From a virus, in the IMG/VR virus record IMGVR_UViG_3300003267_000490, positions 1-38,024 of that record: a DNA stretch of 38,024 nt; one strand, given 5' to 3'. Made by a program: the position numbers and the translations under genes. The notes under the pieces are model-generated. The model did no database searches and had not been told where the DNA came from. It was given only the letters and a program-made list of their open reading frames with translations. Positions 23,427-31,648 of the stretch are shown piece by piece. Every line of letters begins with the position of its first letter. Position 1 is the first letter of the stretch.

Positions 23427-23429
23427 ACA

Positions 23430-23822
23430 TCAGGCGATCAGGATGCCCGGGCTCGGGCGGAGGATGACCTCGGTGACCTCGCCGGCGACCGCGCCGGCGG
23501 TGCAGAGCAGGCCGGCCGGCTTGTCGCCGGCGATCGCGGCCTGGTTGCGCGAGGTCGCGTCGGGCGCGACCATGACGCCGGCGTTGGCGAGGGTGGCGCC
23601 GTTCAGCACCTTGACCTTGCCGGCCACCGCCACCGAGACGATGTCACCCGTGGCGGCCGGGAGGTTGCCGTAGAGCACGCCGGTCACGTTGTCGGTGTCG
23701 GCGGTGCAGAGGATGACCTGCCCGGAGTTGTTCATCTTGACGTACTTGAACTGGTCCGCGGCGGTGAGCGAGGCGCCCGCGGGGAAGTCGCAGCAGACTA
23801 CGGACTGGTCAGTGGCGCCCAT
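23430..23822 (-). CDS. Capsid decoration (cement) protein
   Basis: 130 residues of beta-rich, Gly/Ala/Val-rich sequence (TAADQFKYVKMNNSGQVILC, GVLYGNLPAATGDIVSVAVAGKVKVLNGA), typical of small cement proteins of the DUF2190-like type. Position next to the major capsid supports it. AGGAGG precedes ATG 23822. It stabilises the expanded shell from outside. A hairpin follows 4 bp after the stop region. Confidence 0.83.
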   Translation of the reverse strand: MGATDQSVVCCDFPAGASLTAADQFKYVKMNNSGQVILCTADTDNVTGVLYGNLPAATGDIVSVAVAGKVKVLNGATLANAGVMVAPDATSRNQAAIAGDKPAGLLCTAGAVAGEVTEVILRPSPGILIA

Positions 23823-23873
23823 GGCGGGCCTCCTGCGGTGGGATGTTGGCGGGGATCGTGCGGAGCGATTCGA

Positions 23874-24800
23874 TCAGGCGTTCTGCGAACGCGCGAGGCT
23901 CTTCTGGTAGAGCACCAGCGCGTCGTCGTCGCAGTCGGGGTGCTCGGGGTTGGTGAGGTTGTCGTACGCCTCGGCGAACGAGACCTTCTTCTCCCCGGCG
24001 TACTTCTTGACCTTCATCTCGAGCGCGGCGTCCGGATCGGACAGGTCGCCGTTGCTCTCGCCGCCGCGGCTCGAGCCGCGGCTCTTGAACGCCGCCGCCG
24101 CGCCGTCGTTGGCCGACTTGAGTAGCTGGGCCGCGGCCTTCTTCTCCTCGTCGGTGAGGGTCATGCCCTCGAGCGCCTTGATGACGGCGACGCTGCCGAG
24201 GTCGCCGCCGCCGAGGTTGCCGAGCTCGGTCGCCGCGCGCTTGGACACGCGCGACATCGTCGCGGCCTCGATCGCGGCCTTGCCGGCGGCCTTGAGCGCG
24301 GCGTTCTCCTTGGCGAGGCCGATCGCGATCGGGCCCGCGCTCTTGCGGATCGGCGTGCCGTCCTCGAGCGTGTGCACGATCGGGTCGGCGTCCTCCGCGG
24401 CCTTGACCGCCGCGGCGCGGTCGCCGGCGGACTTGGCGACGAACGCCTTGCCCTCGTCGGCGGGGAGTGCGCGGTAGTACGCGAGGTGATCGGCCGGCAT
24501 CGCCAGCGCCTTGGTGAGGGTCGCGACGTCGCCGATAGCGGCGTCGCGTGCCTTCTGCGCGGCGTCGCGCTCGACCGTCACGGCGGCGAGCGACTCGTTG
24601 GCCTTCTTGAGCTCGGCGCTGACGGTCTCGAGATCGGGCATGGTGGCGTTCTCCTTGGGGGTCGCGGTCGTAAGGATCGTGGCGCTCTTGGCGATGGCCA
24701 TCTTGGCCGACTCGTGAGCGGGGACGTCGACGCCCGAGAACTCCTCGATGTCGACCTCCGTGAAGTCGCAACGGACCATGGTGCCGTCGGGGAGGATCAC
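23874..24800 (-). CDS. Scaffold-like protein with XkdF-type N-terminus
   Basis: 308 residues from GTG 24800, which overlaps the protease stop (GTGA). The first 40 residues (VDIEEFSGVDVPAHESAKMAIAKS) resemble the segment that follows the protease core in XkdF-like proteins. The rest is helical and Ala/Lys/Glu-rich (LETVSAELKKANESLAAVTVERDAAQKARDAA), as expected for an internal scaffold removed during maturation. So protease and scaffold seem to be split into two adjacent genes. The C-terminus (EKKVSFAEAYDNLTNPEH ... LYQKSLARSQNA) may contact the capsid protein. Confidence 0.8.
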   Translation of the reverse strand: MILPDGTMVRCDFTEVDIEEFSGVDVPAHESAKMAIAKSATILTTATPKENATMPDLETVSAELKKANESLAAVTVERDAAQKARDAAIGDVATLTKALAMPADHLAYYRALPADEGKAFVAKSAGDRAAAVKAAEDADPIVHTLEDGTPIRKSAGPIAIGLAKENAALKAAGKAAIEAATMSRVSKRAATELGNLGGGDLGSVAVIKALEGMTLTDEEKKAAAQLLKSANDGAAAAFKSRGSSRGGESNGDLSDPDAALEMKVKKYAGEKKVSFAEAYDNLTNPEHPDCDDDALVLYQKSLARSQNA

Positions 24801-25231
24801 GAGACCTCCGCGCGCTTGCGCTTGGCCCAACCGCCGAACGAGAAGCCGGTGAGCTCGCCGCTCGCGTACTTCTGGAGCCACGCGCGGTCGTCGGGAGCCC
24901 AGCCGATGACGAGCCCGGTGCGCTCGGGGCCCGCGAGGTCGAGGGCCTTGAAGACGTCGGTGAGCACGGGCATCGCGAACACGACCTGCCCGACGTCCTT
25001 ATCGTCGTGCATGATCCGGGCGGCGCGCGCGGTGCGCATGAACTTCGCCGCGGCCTTCAGCATCACGTCCTCCGGCATGTGGTCGCCGTGGAGGTCGTAG
25101 TACTTCTCGCCCTTCTCGGTGCAGATGATGCCCCAGCCGATGATGAGGCCGTTGCTCGCATCCACCTTCGCGACGCGGCAAACACCGCCGATGGCGGTGT
25201 CGAGGCGGGTGCGGTCTGCGTGGTTGGTCAC
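24797..25231 (-). CDS. XkdF-like prohead serine protease
   Basis: 144 residues from GTG 25231. The core fits XkdF-like maturation proteases: GLIIGWGIICTEKGEKYYDLHGDHMPEDVMLKAAAKFM, the ARIMHD segment with probable catalytic His75, and GELTGFSFGGWAKR with probable Ser131. It cleaves scaffold and head proteins during prohead maturation. The gene lies between connectors and scaffold. A 12-bp hairpin ends 7 bp upstream of the start and could limit translation. Confidence 0.84.
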   Translation of the reverse strand: MTNHADRTRLDTAIGGVCRVAKVDASNGLIIGWGIICTEKGEKYYDLHGDHMPEDVMLKAAAKFMRTARAARIMHDDKDVGQVVFAMPVLTDVFKALDLAGPERTGLVIGWAPDDRAWLQKYASGELTGFSFGGWAKRKRAEVS

Positions 25232-25238
25232 TGTGGTC

Positions 25239-25268
25239 CGGGAGCGCGGTACTTGAACCGCGCTCCCG
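25239..25268 (-). promoter_or_regulatory. 12-bp hairpin abutting protease start
   Basis: A perfect stem (25239-25250 with 25257-25268) with loop TCAAGT on the minus strand, ending 7 bp before the GTG. There is no T-run, so it is more likely a translational or processing element than a terminator. Confidence 0.6.
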
Positions 25269-25313
25269 ATACCGTAGTGCAGGACTCGCGCCGCGCGCAA
25301 GTCCTTTTGAGCA

Positions 25314-25718
25314 CTACCCCTGGTTCTTGGCTCGGCACGTGAACACGGCCCGGAAAGGGTCGCGCTTCACGTTCTCGACGTACCAGCGGGTCGTCACGCC
25401 GTCCTCGACGAGGTCCAGGACGTCACCCTGGCGTGGCTCCACGTGCGGGACGATCGACTGGTCATAAACGTAGACGTCGGTCCACGTGACCTTGACGACG
25501 TCGCCCGACGTGAGGCGCGCGCCCTGCGAGTTCACGTCATCGTCGTTGCGGAACCCGCGCGCGGCGTGCGTGGTCGTCGTCGGGTTGGTACCGTCGAGCG
25601 GCGCCGCCGGGTTGCGCGTTCCGGGTGTGACGCGCGTGAGCGTGATCGGCGCGGCGTCGCCGACCGACTTCACGGCGTCGTAGAGGATCTTCCCGACGTT
25701 GACCCCGTACAGCTTCAC
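25314..25718 (-). CDS. Head-tail connector component, probable stopper
   Basis: 134 residues from GTG 25718 with a GTGA overlap. The beta-rich body (ARLTSGDVVKVTWTDVYVYDQSIVPHVEPRQGDVLDLVEDGVTTRWYVENVKRDPFRAVFTCRAK) resembles head-closure proteins (SPP1 gp16 type), where a domain prescribes a small barrel. The N-terminal helix (KILYDAVKSVGDAAPITLTRV) is similar to head-completion proteins. Assignment rests mostly on gene order: adaptor, this protein, then protease and capsid genes. Confidence 0.65.
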   Translation of the reverse strand: MKLYGVNVGKILYDAVKSVGDAAPITLTRVTPGTRNPAAPLDGTNPTTTTHAARGFRNDDDVNSQGARLTSGDVVKVTWTDVYVYDQSIVPHVEPRQGDVLDLVEDGVTTRWYVENVKRDPFRAVFTCRAKNQG

Positions 25719-26329
25719 GGGGCACCGACGTTGAAGACGTTCTCCGCGTCGGAGCTGAACGACGAGGGCGTCTCGCCGCCGGTGACGAAGGCGAAGCCGG
25801 TCGTCGAGTTCGTCGCGGCTAGGAACTGCGCGAGCAGCGCCTCGACGCGCGCGGCGAGCACCGTCGCCGCGGTCGTGTTCGGGCGAAAAAACTCGACGGA
25901 CGACGGGCCGCCCTCCACCTTCTTGATGTTCCCGCTCGAGCCGGGCACGCCGTCGAGAACGCTGGGATCCTGCGAGACTGCGTAGGCGGCCTCGTACGTC
26001 GCGAAGACGACCTCGTCGGGCACCGTCGCCGAGTCGACGGCGCTGCCGTCGCGGCGCGTGAGCCCGGTGCGCGGGAACTGGAGCGGCTGCGCGCCCGACG
26101 TCTTCGATCCCGCCCAGGGCAAGGTGTCGAGGTAGCGCGTGGCCGACACGAGCGCGCGCGACTGGTCGTCGGCGGCGAGCGCTGCCCAGGCAGTGTGGGC
26201 AGCCACGGAGGCGTTCAGGTACTCGCCGGCGGACGGCTGCGCCGTGAGGGCGTCCGGGTCGCGCTCGCCGTAGATCGAGTACGCGACGCCCGAGATCGTC
26301 ACGGTGGTTACCTGGCCCATGCCAAGCAT
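25715..26329 (-). CDS. Head-tail adaptor, HK97 gp6-like
   Basis: 204 residues. The central helical part (DDQSRALVSATRYLDTLPWAGSKTSGAQPLQFPRTGL, then PDEVVFATYEAAYAVSQDP) matches the phage connector proteins sometimes annotated as DnaT-like; the context is head morphogenesis, so a connector role is preferred. It forms a ring under the portal. The start may be ATG 26329 or 26320; no clear Shine-Dalgarno sequence helps. Confidence 0.82.
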   Translation of the reverse strand: MLGMGQVTTVTISGVAYSIYGERDPDALTAQPSAGEYLNASVAAHTAWAALAADDQSRALVSATRYLDTLPWAGSKTSGAQPLQFPRTGLTRRDGSAVDSATVPDEVVFATYEAAYAVSQDPSVLDGVPGSSGNIKKVEGGPSSVEFFRPNTTAATVLAARVEALLAQFLAATNSTTGFAFVTGGETPSSFSSDAENVFNVGAP

Positions 26330-26348
26330 CGTACCGACCGGGAGCGGG

Positions 26349-26717
26349 CTAGTCCAGCTCGACCAACCGGCCGCCCTGCACCACGATCGTCCCGTCCTCC
26401 TCGGTCGCGAAGCCGATCATCGTGTTGATGAAACGCTTGTACTGGGTGTCGGTCGGCGCGCAGAGGATCGCGGTGAACGTGCCGACGCCGAACGTGAACG
26501 ACAGCACGGGCGCGTACTCCAACGCCCGTTGGAGTCGGGGAAGCATCCGACGCGCTTCCTCGCAAATCCCGCCGCCGGCGTACGACAGCTCGACGAGCTT
26601 GCACCGCGCGGCCAGGTTGACGACGTCCTGATCTTCCGGCGGCAGGGCCTTCCACTTCTCGGGCGGTCGCTTCGTCTTGCGCGGGCCGGGCGCCTTGAGC
26701 TTCTTCCCCACGGTCAC
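26349..26717 (-). CDS. Unknown 122-residue protein in head region
   Basis: Not recognised. The basic N-terminus (KKLKAPGPRKTKRPPEKWK) is followed by a helical region (EDQDVVNLAARCKLVELSYAGGGICEEARRMLPRLQRALEY) and a beta-hairpin-like C-terminus (DGTIVVQGGRLVELD). GTG 26717 overlaps the preceding stop (GTGA). It sits between the portal and adaptor genes; it could be an assembly factor. Confidence 0.7.
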   Translation of the reverse strand: MTVGKKLKAPGPRKTKRPPEKWKALPPEDQDVVNLAARCKLVELSYAGGGICEEARRMLPRLQRALEYAPVLSFTFGVGTFTAILCAPTDTQYKRFINTMIGFATEEDGTIVVQGGRLVELD

Positions 26718-27349
26718 GGCCCCTTCGTGATCTTGGCCCGCTCCTCGAGCTCCTCGGAGTGCAGGACGGCCATTGCGAGGTAGACGATCGCGCCGAGCAG
26801 CTCGCGGCGCGCGGCGACTGGCTCGAGCCGCTGCGACTCCTCCATCTTCTTTGCGGCCTGGCCCAGCGCGAAACCGGTGCCGAACGTGCGCGTGATGGCG
26901 GCGATCGGCTGCTCTAGGAATGGCTGGCCGGTAGAGTGCCGCTCGCGCCCCTTCCCGGTCTGCGACTGCGCGAGCGCCTCGTCGAGGACGCGGGCGAGTG
27001 GCTCATAGCCGGCGGCGACGGCGAGGCGGTTCGAAGGTAGGTTGACCGGGACGACTGCGTCGAGGCCGCCGGTGACGGAGACGGCTTTACCCTGGTAGTC
27101 CGTGACGACCGTGAATTCGGACCGGTGCTGATCCGAGCCCCAATAATGCGTATGCCTGCCGGTAGAGCCGCACCACGGGTACCCGCACGGGCCGTCGACC
27201 ATGAACACCCCGTCGAGCGGCGGCGAGCTCGGGTGCGAGTCGAGGTCGCACCGTATCCGAAGCGCTGCACGCACCACCGTCTCCAACTTGGTGTCCGTGT
27301 AATGCCAACCACCGGCGGCACAACGAGACCAAATGCGTTCGTAGCTCAC
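26714..27349 (-). CDS. Unknown 211-residue protein in head region
   Basis: Not recognised. The start GTG 27349 overlaps the previous gene (GTGA), which decides it against a longer upstream frame. The N-terminal half has several Cys/His (GPCGYPWCGSTGRHTHYWGSDQH), perhaps a metal site; the C-terminal half is helical (AARRELLGAIVYLAMAVLHSEELEERAKI). A plus-oriented GTAGGTTGAC copy lies inside it (27037-27046). Confidence 0.72.
   Translation of the reverse strand: MSYERIWSRCAAGGWHYTDTKLETVVRAALRIRCDLDSHPSSPPLDGVFMVDGPCGYPWCGSTGRHTHYWGSDQHRSEFTVVTDYQGKAVSVTGGLDAVVPVNLPSNRLAVAAGYEPLARVLDEALAQSQTGKGRERHSTGQPFLEQPIAAITRTFGTGFALGQAAKKMEESQRLEPVAARRELLGAIVYLAMAVLHSEELEERAKITKGP
27037..27046 (+). repeat. 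GTAGGTTGAC site in head-region gene
   Basis: A plus-oriented copy within minus-strand coding sequence. It shares GAAGGTAGGTTGAC with 14201-14210. No -10 follows. Confidence 0.55.
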
Positions 27350-27570
27350 AGCTCCGCCACCCCGAACGACTTGAGCATGTCCGCGCGCGACTCCTCGTAC
27401 GCCGCTCGCGTCGACTTCACGACTTTCCACGCCGTCCGTTCGGCCTCGGTGATCACCGCGAGGCTCGCCTTCGCCGCCTGCGCCGTCGACACCGCGTCGT
27501 GCAGTGCCTTGGCGCGCTCCACCATCTTCAAGGTGGCCGCCTTCTGATCCTCGGTCATCTCGTCATCCAT
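27346..27570 (-). CDS. Small helical protein after portal, unknown
   Basis: 74 residues, nearly all helical (EDQKAATLKMVERAKALHDAVSTAQAAKASL), acidic N-terminus. It starts at ATG 27570, 6 bp past a TAGGTT -10, and overlaps the next gene by 4 bp. It could be a small coiled-coil assembly protein. Confidence 0.72.
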   Translation of the reverse strand: MDDEMTEDQKAATLKMVERAKALHDAVSTAQAAKASLAVITEAERTAWKVVKSTRAAYEESRADMLKSFGVAEL

Positions 27571-27576
27571 GACGTC

Positions 27577-27606
27577 AACCTACCTCGAAGCGTGTGCAGG
27601 AGTCAA
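27577..27606 (-). promoter_or_regulatory. Promoter for the 27346-27570 gene
   Basis: TTGACT (27601-27606) and TAGGTT (27577-27582), 18-bp spacer, ATG 6 bp past the -10. The TGA of the portal gene overlaps the -35. The -10 is itself part of a GTAGGTTGAC copy (27574-27583). The -35 region (27592-27608) repeats the 17-mer at 788-804. Confidence 0.68.
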
Positions 27607-29492
27607 GTAGCCTTCCGCTTCTTGGCCGCCGGCTTGGGCTTCTTCCCCGCAGCGGGCTTCTTGGCGTCGCTCTCGAGCTTCTTCCCGCCCCGGGCGATGC
27701 GGGCGTCCTCCTGCCCGATCCCGGCGCGGGTCGCCTCGGTTTGTGCGGCGGTGGCGTCGAGGCCCATGCGCGCGCCCTCGATCTCCGCCTGCCGCATGTC
27801 GAGGTCGAGCTGGTGCTGCTCAGCGGTGAGCTCGTCGGGCACCTTCGGCAGGCGCATGCGCGTGCGGAGCGTGTTGACCACCGGGTCCTTCGGGTGCAGC
27901 TTCGCACCGGCCTTGGCGGCCTTCTCGAGCATGTCGGCGACGCGCGTCGCGTCCTCGACGGAGACCTCCTCGAAGCGGATACGCGGCTTCAGCTCGGGGT
28001 CGAACCCGTTGAGGACCCACAGCGGGCCCACGAGGTCGCGGTTGAACGCCTCGCACGCGTCGGTGAGGACCGAGTTCACGTAGCCGGCGAGGAATCGGGA
28101 TTTTTCTTCGCCCAGGGCGCGGTTGGACCCGCCGTCGCCGCCGAGCATGAAACCCTCGGCGAATAGCGTGCGGGCGATCTCGCGCTGCTTGCCGTCGATG
28201 GCCTTGCGGATCGCCTCGTGCGAGTCGCCGTCGCCGGTGAGCAGGTCCACGCTCCACTCCGGCACCGTCGAGGGGGTGGCATTGGCGTCGAGCGACCGGT
28301 GGACCGAGCTGTCGAGCATGACCGCGAGCTTCTCGTCGCGGACGTGCTTCGTCATGAAGTCCTTGAGCGGCTTGATCGCCTTCTCTTTCGCCTCGTCGGT
28401 GAACTTCAGCGCGTCCATCTTCGCGAGCGGCGCGCGCGTGACCGGGATGCCGCGCAGGTCGGTCTCGTAGCCGATGCCCTCGAGCGACTCGAGCCGGCGC
28501 AGCTGGTTCACCTTGTTGACGGAGTGGCGGAGCAGGCCCACGCCCTGCGGGTCGCCGTCAGCGAGCTCGTCGTCGACGACGTAGAGGAGCTTCCAGCGCG
28601 GGATGTACGTGAACTCCGACGTGAGCGGGATCCGCTGGCCCACGCCCTGGAGGGTGCCCGAACGGTCGAGGTCCCACTGCTCGATCGTCGCCGGCGGCCG
28701 ATTCTCGACGTCGGCGATGCCGATGCGCCCGTCCGCGCGCCGCTCGGCGGTCCACTCGTGGATGGAGCAGCCCGTCGGCTTGAACATCACCGTGCGGCGG
28801 ACGAGCGACCACCACGGCGACTGCATGTCGTGGAACAGCACCTGCTCGACCCACTCGGCGAGCTCCTTCGCCTTCTCCGCGCGCGGGTCGACCGGCGGCA
28901 CCATCGCGCCCGGTTCGGCGGCGCCCGGCGCAGCGGGCTTCTTCTGGCCTGGGGGCGACTTGACGTCAACCTGATTTTCGGGACGCCGCGGCGACGTGCC
29001 GGGCGGGCGCGGCTCCTTGGGCGGGTCGACGCGCTTCCAGACCTTCTGGGCAGGGCCTGCCGCTTCGGCCTTCGGCCGGTTTCCATCAGCACCCGCCGGG
29101 CCGGGGGGACCAGAAACCTTCGACTCCGGCGGCGAAGACGCCGCGGGAGCGAAGGTTGGAGGATCCACGTCCCAGTGGACGCCGCCTGCCAACATGGTGA
29201 GAGCGCGGACGCCGATCGCGACGGAATCGACGTCTCGCATGTTCTCGTTGTAGAGAACGAATTTGTTGGTTCCCTTGAGCTTCGGGTTCCGCTCGACCTC
29301 GACGACGTACCCGCCGACCACCGCCACGCCGCCACCGCCCACGGTAGCGGCCGGCGACGGGGACGTGCGCTCGGCGGCCATGCTTGGGTCCATGGCCTGG
29401 TCCGCGGGCGTCGCGCCCGGGCTCTCGACCTTCGGCCAGCGGCCCTTCTCGACCTCGGCCGCCTCGGCGTCGCCGCTTTCGCGGGCGGTCAC
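27603..29492 (-). CDS. Portal protein
   Basis: 629 residues from GTG 29492, overlapping the terminase stop (GTGA). The core contains the typical portal stem/wing run: SWWLV-type region near QSPWWSLVRRTVMFKPTGCSIHEW, then IPRWKLLYVVDDELADGDPQGVGLLRHSVNKVNQLRRLESLEGIGYETDLRGIPVTRAP. The C-terminus is a long helical, basic tail (KKPAAGKKPKPAAKKRKAT). A Pro/Gly-rich linker (about 110-210) near the N-terminus is unusual and may be an insertion. It forms the ring through which DNA is packaged. Confidence 0.88.
   Translation of the reverse strand: MTARESGDAEAAEVEKGRWPKVESPGATPADQAMDPSMAAERTSPSPAATVGGGGVAVVGGYVVEVERNPKLKGTNKFVLYNENMRDVDSVAIGVRALTMLAGGVHWDVDPPTFAPAASSPPESKVSGPPGPAGADGNRPKAEAAGPAQKVWKRVDPPKEPRPPGTSPRRPENQVDVKSPPGQKKPAAPGAAEPGAMVPPVDPRAEKAKELAEWVEQVLFHDMQSPWWSLVRRTVMFKPTGCSIHEWTAERRADGRIGIADVENRPPATIEQWDLDRSGTLQGVGQRIPLTSEFTYIPRWKLLYVVDDELADGDPQGVGLLRHSVNKVNQLRRLESLEGIGYETDLRGIPVTRAPLAKMDALKFTDEAKEKAIKPLKDFMTKHVRDEKLAVMLDSSVHRSLDANATPSTVPEWSVDLLTGDGDSHEAIRKAIDGKQREIARTLFAEGFMLGGDGGSNRALGEEKSRFLAGYVNSVLTDACEAFNRDLVGPLWVLNGFDPELKPRIRFEEVSVEDATRVADMLEKAAKAGAKLHPKDPVVNTLRTRMRLPKVPDELTAEQHQLDLDMRQAEIEGARMGLDATAAQTEATRAGIGQEDARIARGGKKLESDAKKPAAGKKPKPAAKKRKAT
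28965..28972 (-). repeat. AGGTTGAC site in portal gene
   Basis: The coding-strand copy lies in the Pro/Gly-rich insert of the portal gene. Only 8 bp match the element core, so it is weaker than the others. Confidence 0.35.
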
Positions 29493-31222
29493 GGCTCGTA
29501 CCCCCACACGCCCTCGGACGTCTCGACGAGCTCGATGCATTGCCCGCCGGTCGGCGGGGGCGGCAACGGCGGCGCCGACAAGAGCTTGGCGTACGCGCGC
29601 GACGACGCGTCGATCGGGTCCTTGAAGCGCCCGGCCGGGAACATCTTCATGATGTTGACATACTGCCGATTCCACGGGCCCTTTACCAGTCGAACCCGCC
29701 GCGCGTTAACCTGCGAGGCGAACGGCAGGGCGCGGATCTCCTTCTCGCCGGTCTCAGGAGAGAACTCGAAGACGTGCCCGGCGAGCGCCTTGGTCGCCAG
29801 ATGCGACACCTGGGCCTTGCCGGCCTGCCCTGGGTCTTGGGGCAGGTCCTGATGCACGCCGCGGAGATGTGCCCAGCGCGGGTCCGCGTCGTCGCGGTCC
29901 GCGGTGGCCTCGATGAGCGCGTCGACGCCCTCCGGCGGCAGGCGCTCGATGACGCAGTCGACGACCCACAGCGCGTACTCGGTCTCGGCCATGAGCACGC
30001 CGGCGGTGAACGGGCTCGTCTTTTTCACGCTGCCGGCGAGGTCCCAACCTCGCACCTTATAGGTTGACGCGATGGCGAGTCGCTCCTTCTCAGGGATGTC
30101 GTGCCACTCGACGACGTAGTGCGGGTAGAGCTCATTGTCCTCCTGGAACGGCGTGACGTCGAACATGCCGCCCTTGCGGGCGATCGGGAACTGGCGGAGC
30201 TGCCCGGCCTCGGCGTATTCGCCGCCCTTGAACCGGAACTTCTCCTTCAGCAACCGCACCGCCTCGGCGGTGTAGCGCTCGGGCCAGCAGAGGGCACCCT
30301 CGCGCTGGTCCTTCGGCAGGTCGCGCCGCGGGTCGCGCCAGCCCAGGCGCGACCGGCGCTTGCGCGCGACGGGGTGTGACTCCTCGAACTCCATCTCGAT
30401 GCACAGGTGCTCGAAGCCGAAGTACTCGGCGTGCTCGAGGATGGCGCCCGATACATCGTACTCGTGGAGGCGCTGCATGATGACGACCTCGACGGGCCGG
30501 GCCGGGTTGTTCTGGCGTGACGAGGCCGCCTCGAAGAACCACAGGACCGCGGCGTCGCGCATGACGTCCGACTCGGCCTCCATCGTGTTGTGCGGGTCGT
30601 CGACGACGAAGCGATCGCCGCGCTCACCGATCGTGGCGCCGCCCACGGACATGGCGAGCTTCCAGCCCATGGCGGTGTTGCCGAAGCGCACCTTCGAGTC
30701 GATGTCCGACGACACCTGGACGCGGTCGCCCCACAGAGCCTGATACCACGGCGACTTCACGACGTTGCGGCACTTGCGGTTCGCCTCGAGCATCAGGCGC
30801 TCGGCGTACGCGGCCGCGCAGTACCGGAGATGCGGCAGGTTGCGCGGGCCCCACTCCCAAGCCGGCCAGAACACGTTCGTGATCTGCGTCTTCGACGTGC
30901 CGGGCGGCACGTTGATGAGCACGCGGTTCAAGTGCCCCGCGGTGATCGCCTCGAGGTGCTCGCAGATCGCCTCCATGACCCACCCGCGCACCATCGGCGT
31001 CGACGGGTCGGTGATGTGCCAGCCCAGCTCGACGAAGTCCATGAGGGACTCCTCGCAGTCGAGCTTGTCGAGCAGGCGCAGCGTCTCGTCGGGGAGCCGC
31101 GCGACCGTCTCGAGCTGGTCGTACTCGAGGCCGGGATCACTCCGCTGCTTGGATCGCCACGGGGGTGCCCAGCGCGGCACCGGGGGTTCGTCGACGGGCT
31201 CGAGGGCGGTCTGAGATTCCAC
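29489..31222 (-). CDS. Terminase large subunit
   Basis: 577 residues from GTG 31222. The ATPase half shows Walker A VPPGTSKT (105-112), Walker B VVDDPH (206-211) and the coupling segment VIMQRLHEYDVSG (247-259). The nuclease half begins VRGWDLAGSVKKTSPFTAGVLM, whose Asp fits the RNase H-like active site, and continues WVVDCVIERLPPEGVDALI. It pumps and cuts DNA at the portal. The small subunit is 3 kb away, with an island of small genes between. A TAGGTTGAC copy (30060-30068) lies inside. Confidence 0.95.
   Translation of the reverse strand: MESQTALEPVDEPPVPRWAPPWRSKQRSDPGLEYDQLETVARLPDETLRLLDKLDCEESLMDFVELGWHITDPSTPMVRGWVMEAICEHLEAITAGHLNRVLINVPPGTSKTQITNVFWPAWEWGPRNLPHLRYCAAAYAERLMLEANRKCRNVVKSPWYQALWGDRVQVSSDIDSKVRFGNTAMGWKLAMSVGGATIGERGDRFVVDDPHNTMEAESDVMRDAAVLWFFEAASSRQNNPARPVEVVIMQRLHEYDVSGAILEHAEYFGFEHLCIEMEFEESHPVARKRRSRLGWRDPRRDLPKDQREGALCWPERYTAEAVRLLKEKFRFKGGEYAEAGQLRQFPIARKGGMFDVTPFQEDNELYPHYVVEWHDIPEKERLAIASTYKVRGWDLAGSVKKTSPFTAGVLMAETEYALWVVDCVIERLPPEGVDALIEATADRDDADPRWAHLRGVHQDLPQDPGQAGKAQVSHLATKALAGHVFEFSPETGEKEIRALPFASQVNARRVRLVKGPWNRQYVNIMKMFPAGRFKDPIDASSRAYAKLLSAPPLPPPPTGGQCIELVETSEGVWGYEP
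30060..30068 (+). repeat. TAGGTTGAC site in terminase gene
   Basis: A plus-oriented copy opposite to the direction of transcription, with no matching -10. Confidence 0.5.
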
Positions 31223-31230
31223 CCGGTCTA

Positions 31231-31635
31231 CTATCGCACAGGTTCGAGCTCCGCGAGCGATCGGCGTTGCCGCGCACGCCGGAGCAACTGGCCCACCGCT
31301 TCCGCGCGCAGGCCCAGGTCGCGGGCGAGTCGCTGCTGCGTGAGCCGCGGGAACTGGTCGAACAGTGCGAGCAGATCCTCGGCGAGCGCGGGCGGGACGC
31401 AGCGCGGGTGATAGCCCAGGGTCGGGCTCACCGGGAGGTGCTTGAGCCGGCAGGTGAGGGACGCGCAGGGGCTCGGCGGCCAGCGGTTGAGCGCGCGGGT
31501 CGGCTGGCTTGGGGTCTCGTTGTTGGGTTGGGACGCGTCGAAGCGGACTTCCACCGTCGAGATCGGGCGCGACGAGATGAGGGTGCCGGTTCCCGCACCG
31601 GGACTCGCTGTGGGTTGGTTCGGATCGGGTTCCAT
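31231..31635 (-). CDS. Small protein with C-terminal HTH-like region
   Basis: 134 residues, not recognised. The N-terminal 90 residues are Pro/Ser/Thr-rich and probably disordered. The C-terminus (LLALFDQFPRLTQQRLARDLGLRAEAVGQLLRRARQRR) reads as a helix-turn-helix with a basic end. It fits exactly between the zinc-ribbon gene (3 bp upstream) and the terminase start (8 bp downstream), which supports it as real. It may bind DNA as an accessory packaging or regulatory protein. Confidence 0.65.
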   Translation of the reverse strand: MEPDPNQPTASPGAGTGTLISSRPISTVEVRFDASQPNNETPSQPTRALNRWPPSPCASLTCRLKHLPVSPTLGYHPRCVPPALAEDLLALFDQFPRLTQQRLARDLGLRAEAVGQLLRRARQRRSLAELEPVR

Positions 31636-31637
31636 GA

Positions 31638-31648
31638 TTTAGGTTGAC
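31638..31648 (+). repeat. TTTAGGTTGAC site at zinc-ribbon gene end
   Basis: Plus-oriented; on the minus strand it supplies the TAA stop of the zinc-ribbon gene just before the next ATG. No -10 is seen on the plus strand. Confidence 0.55.
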
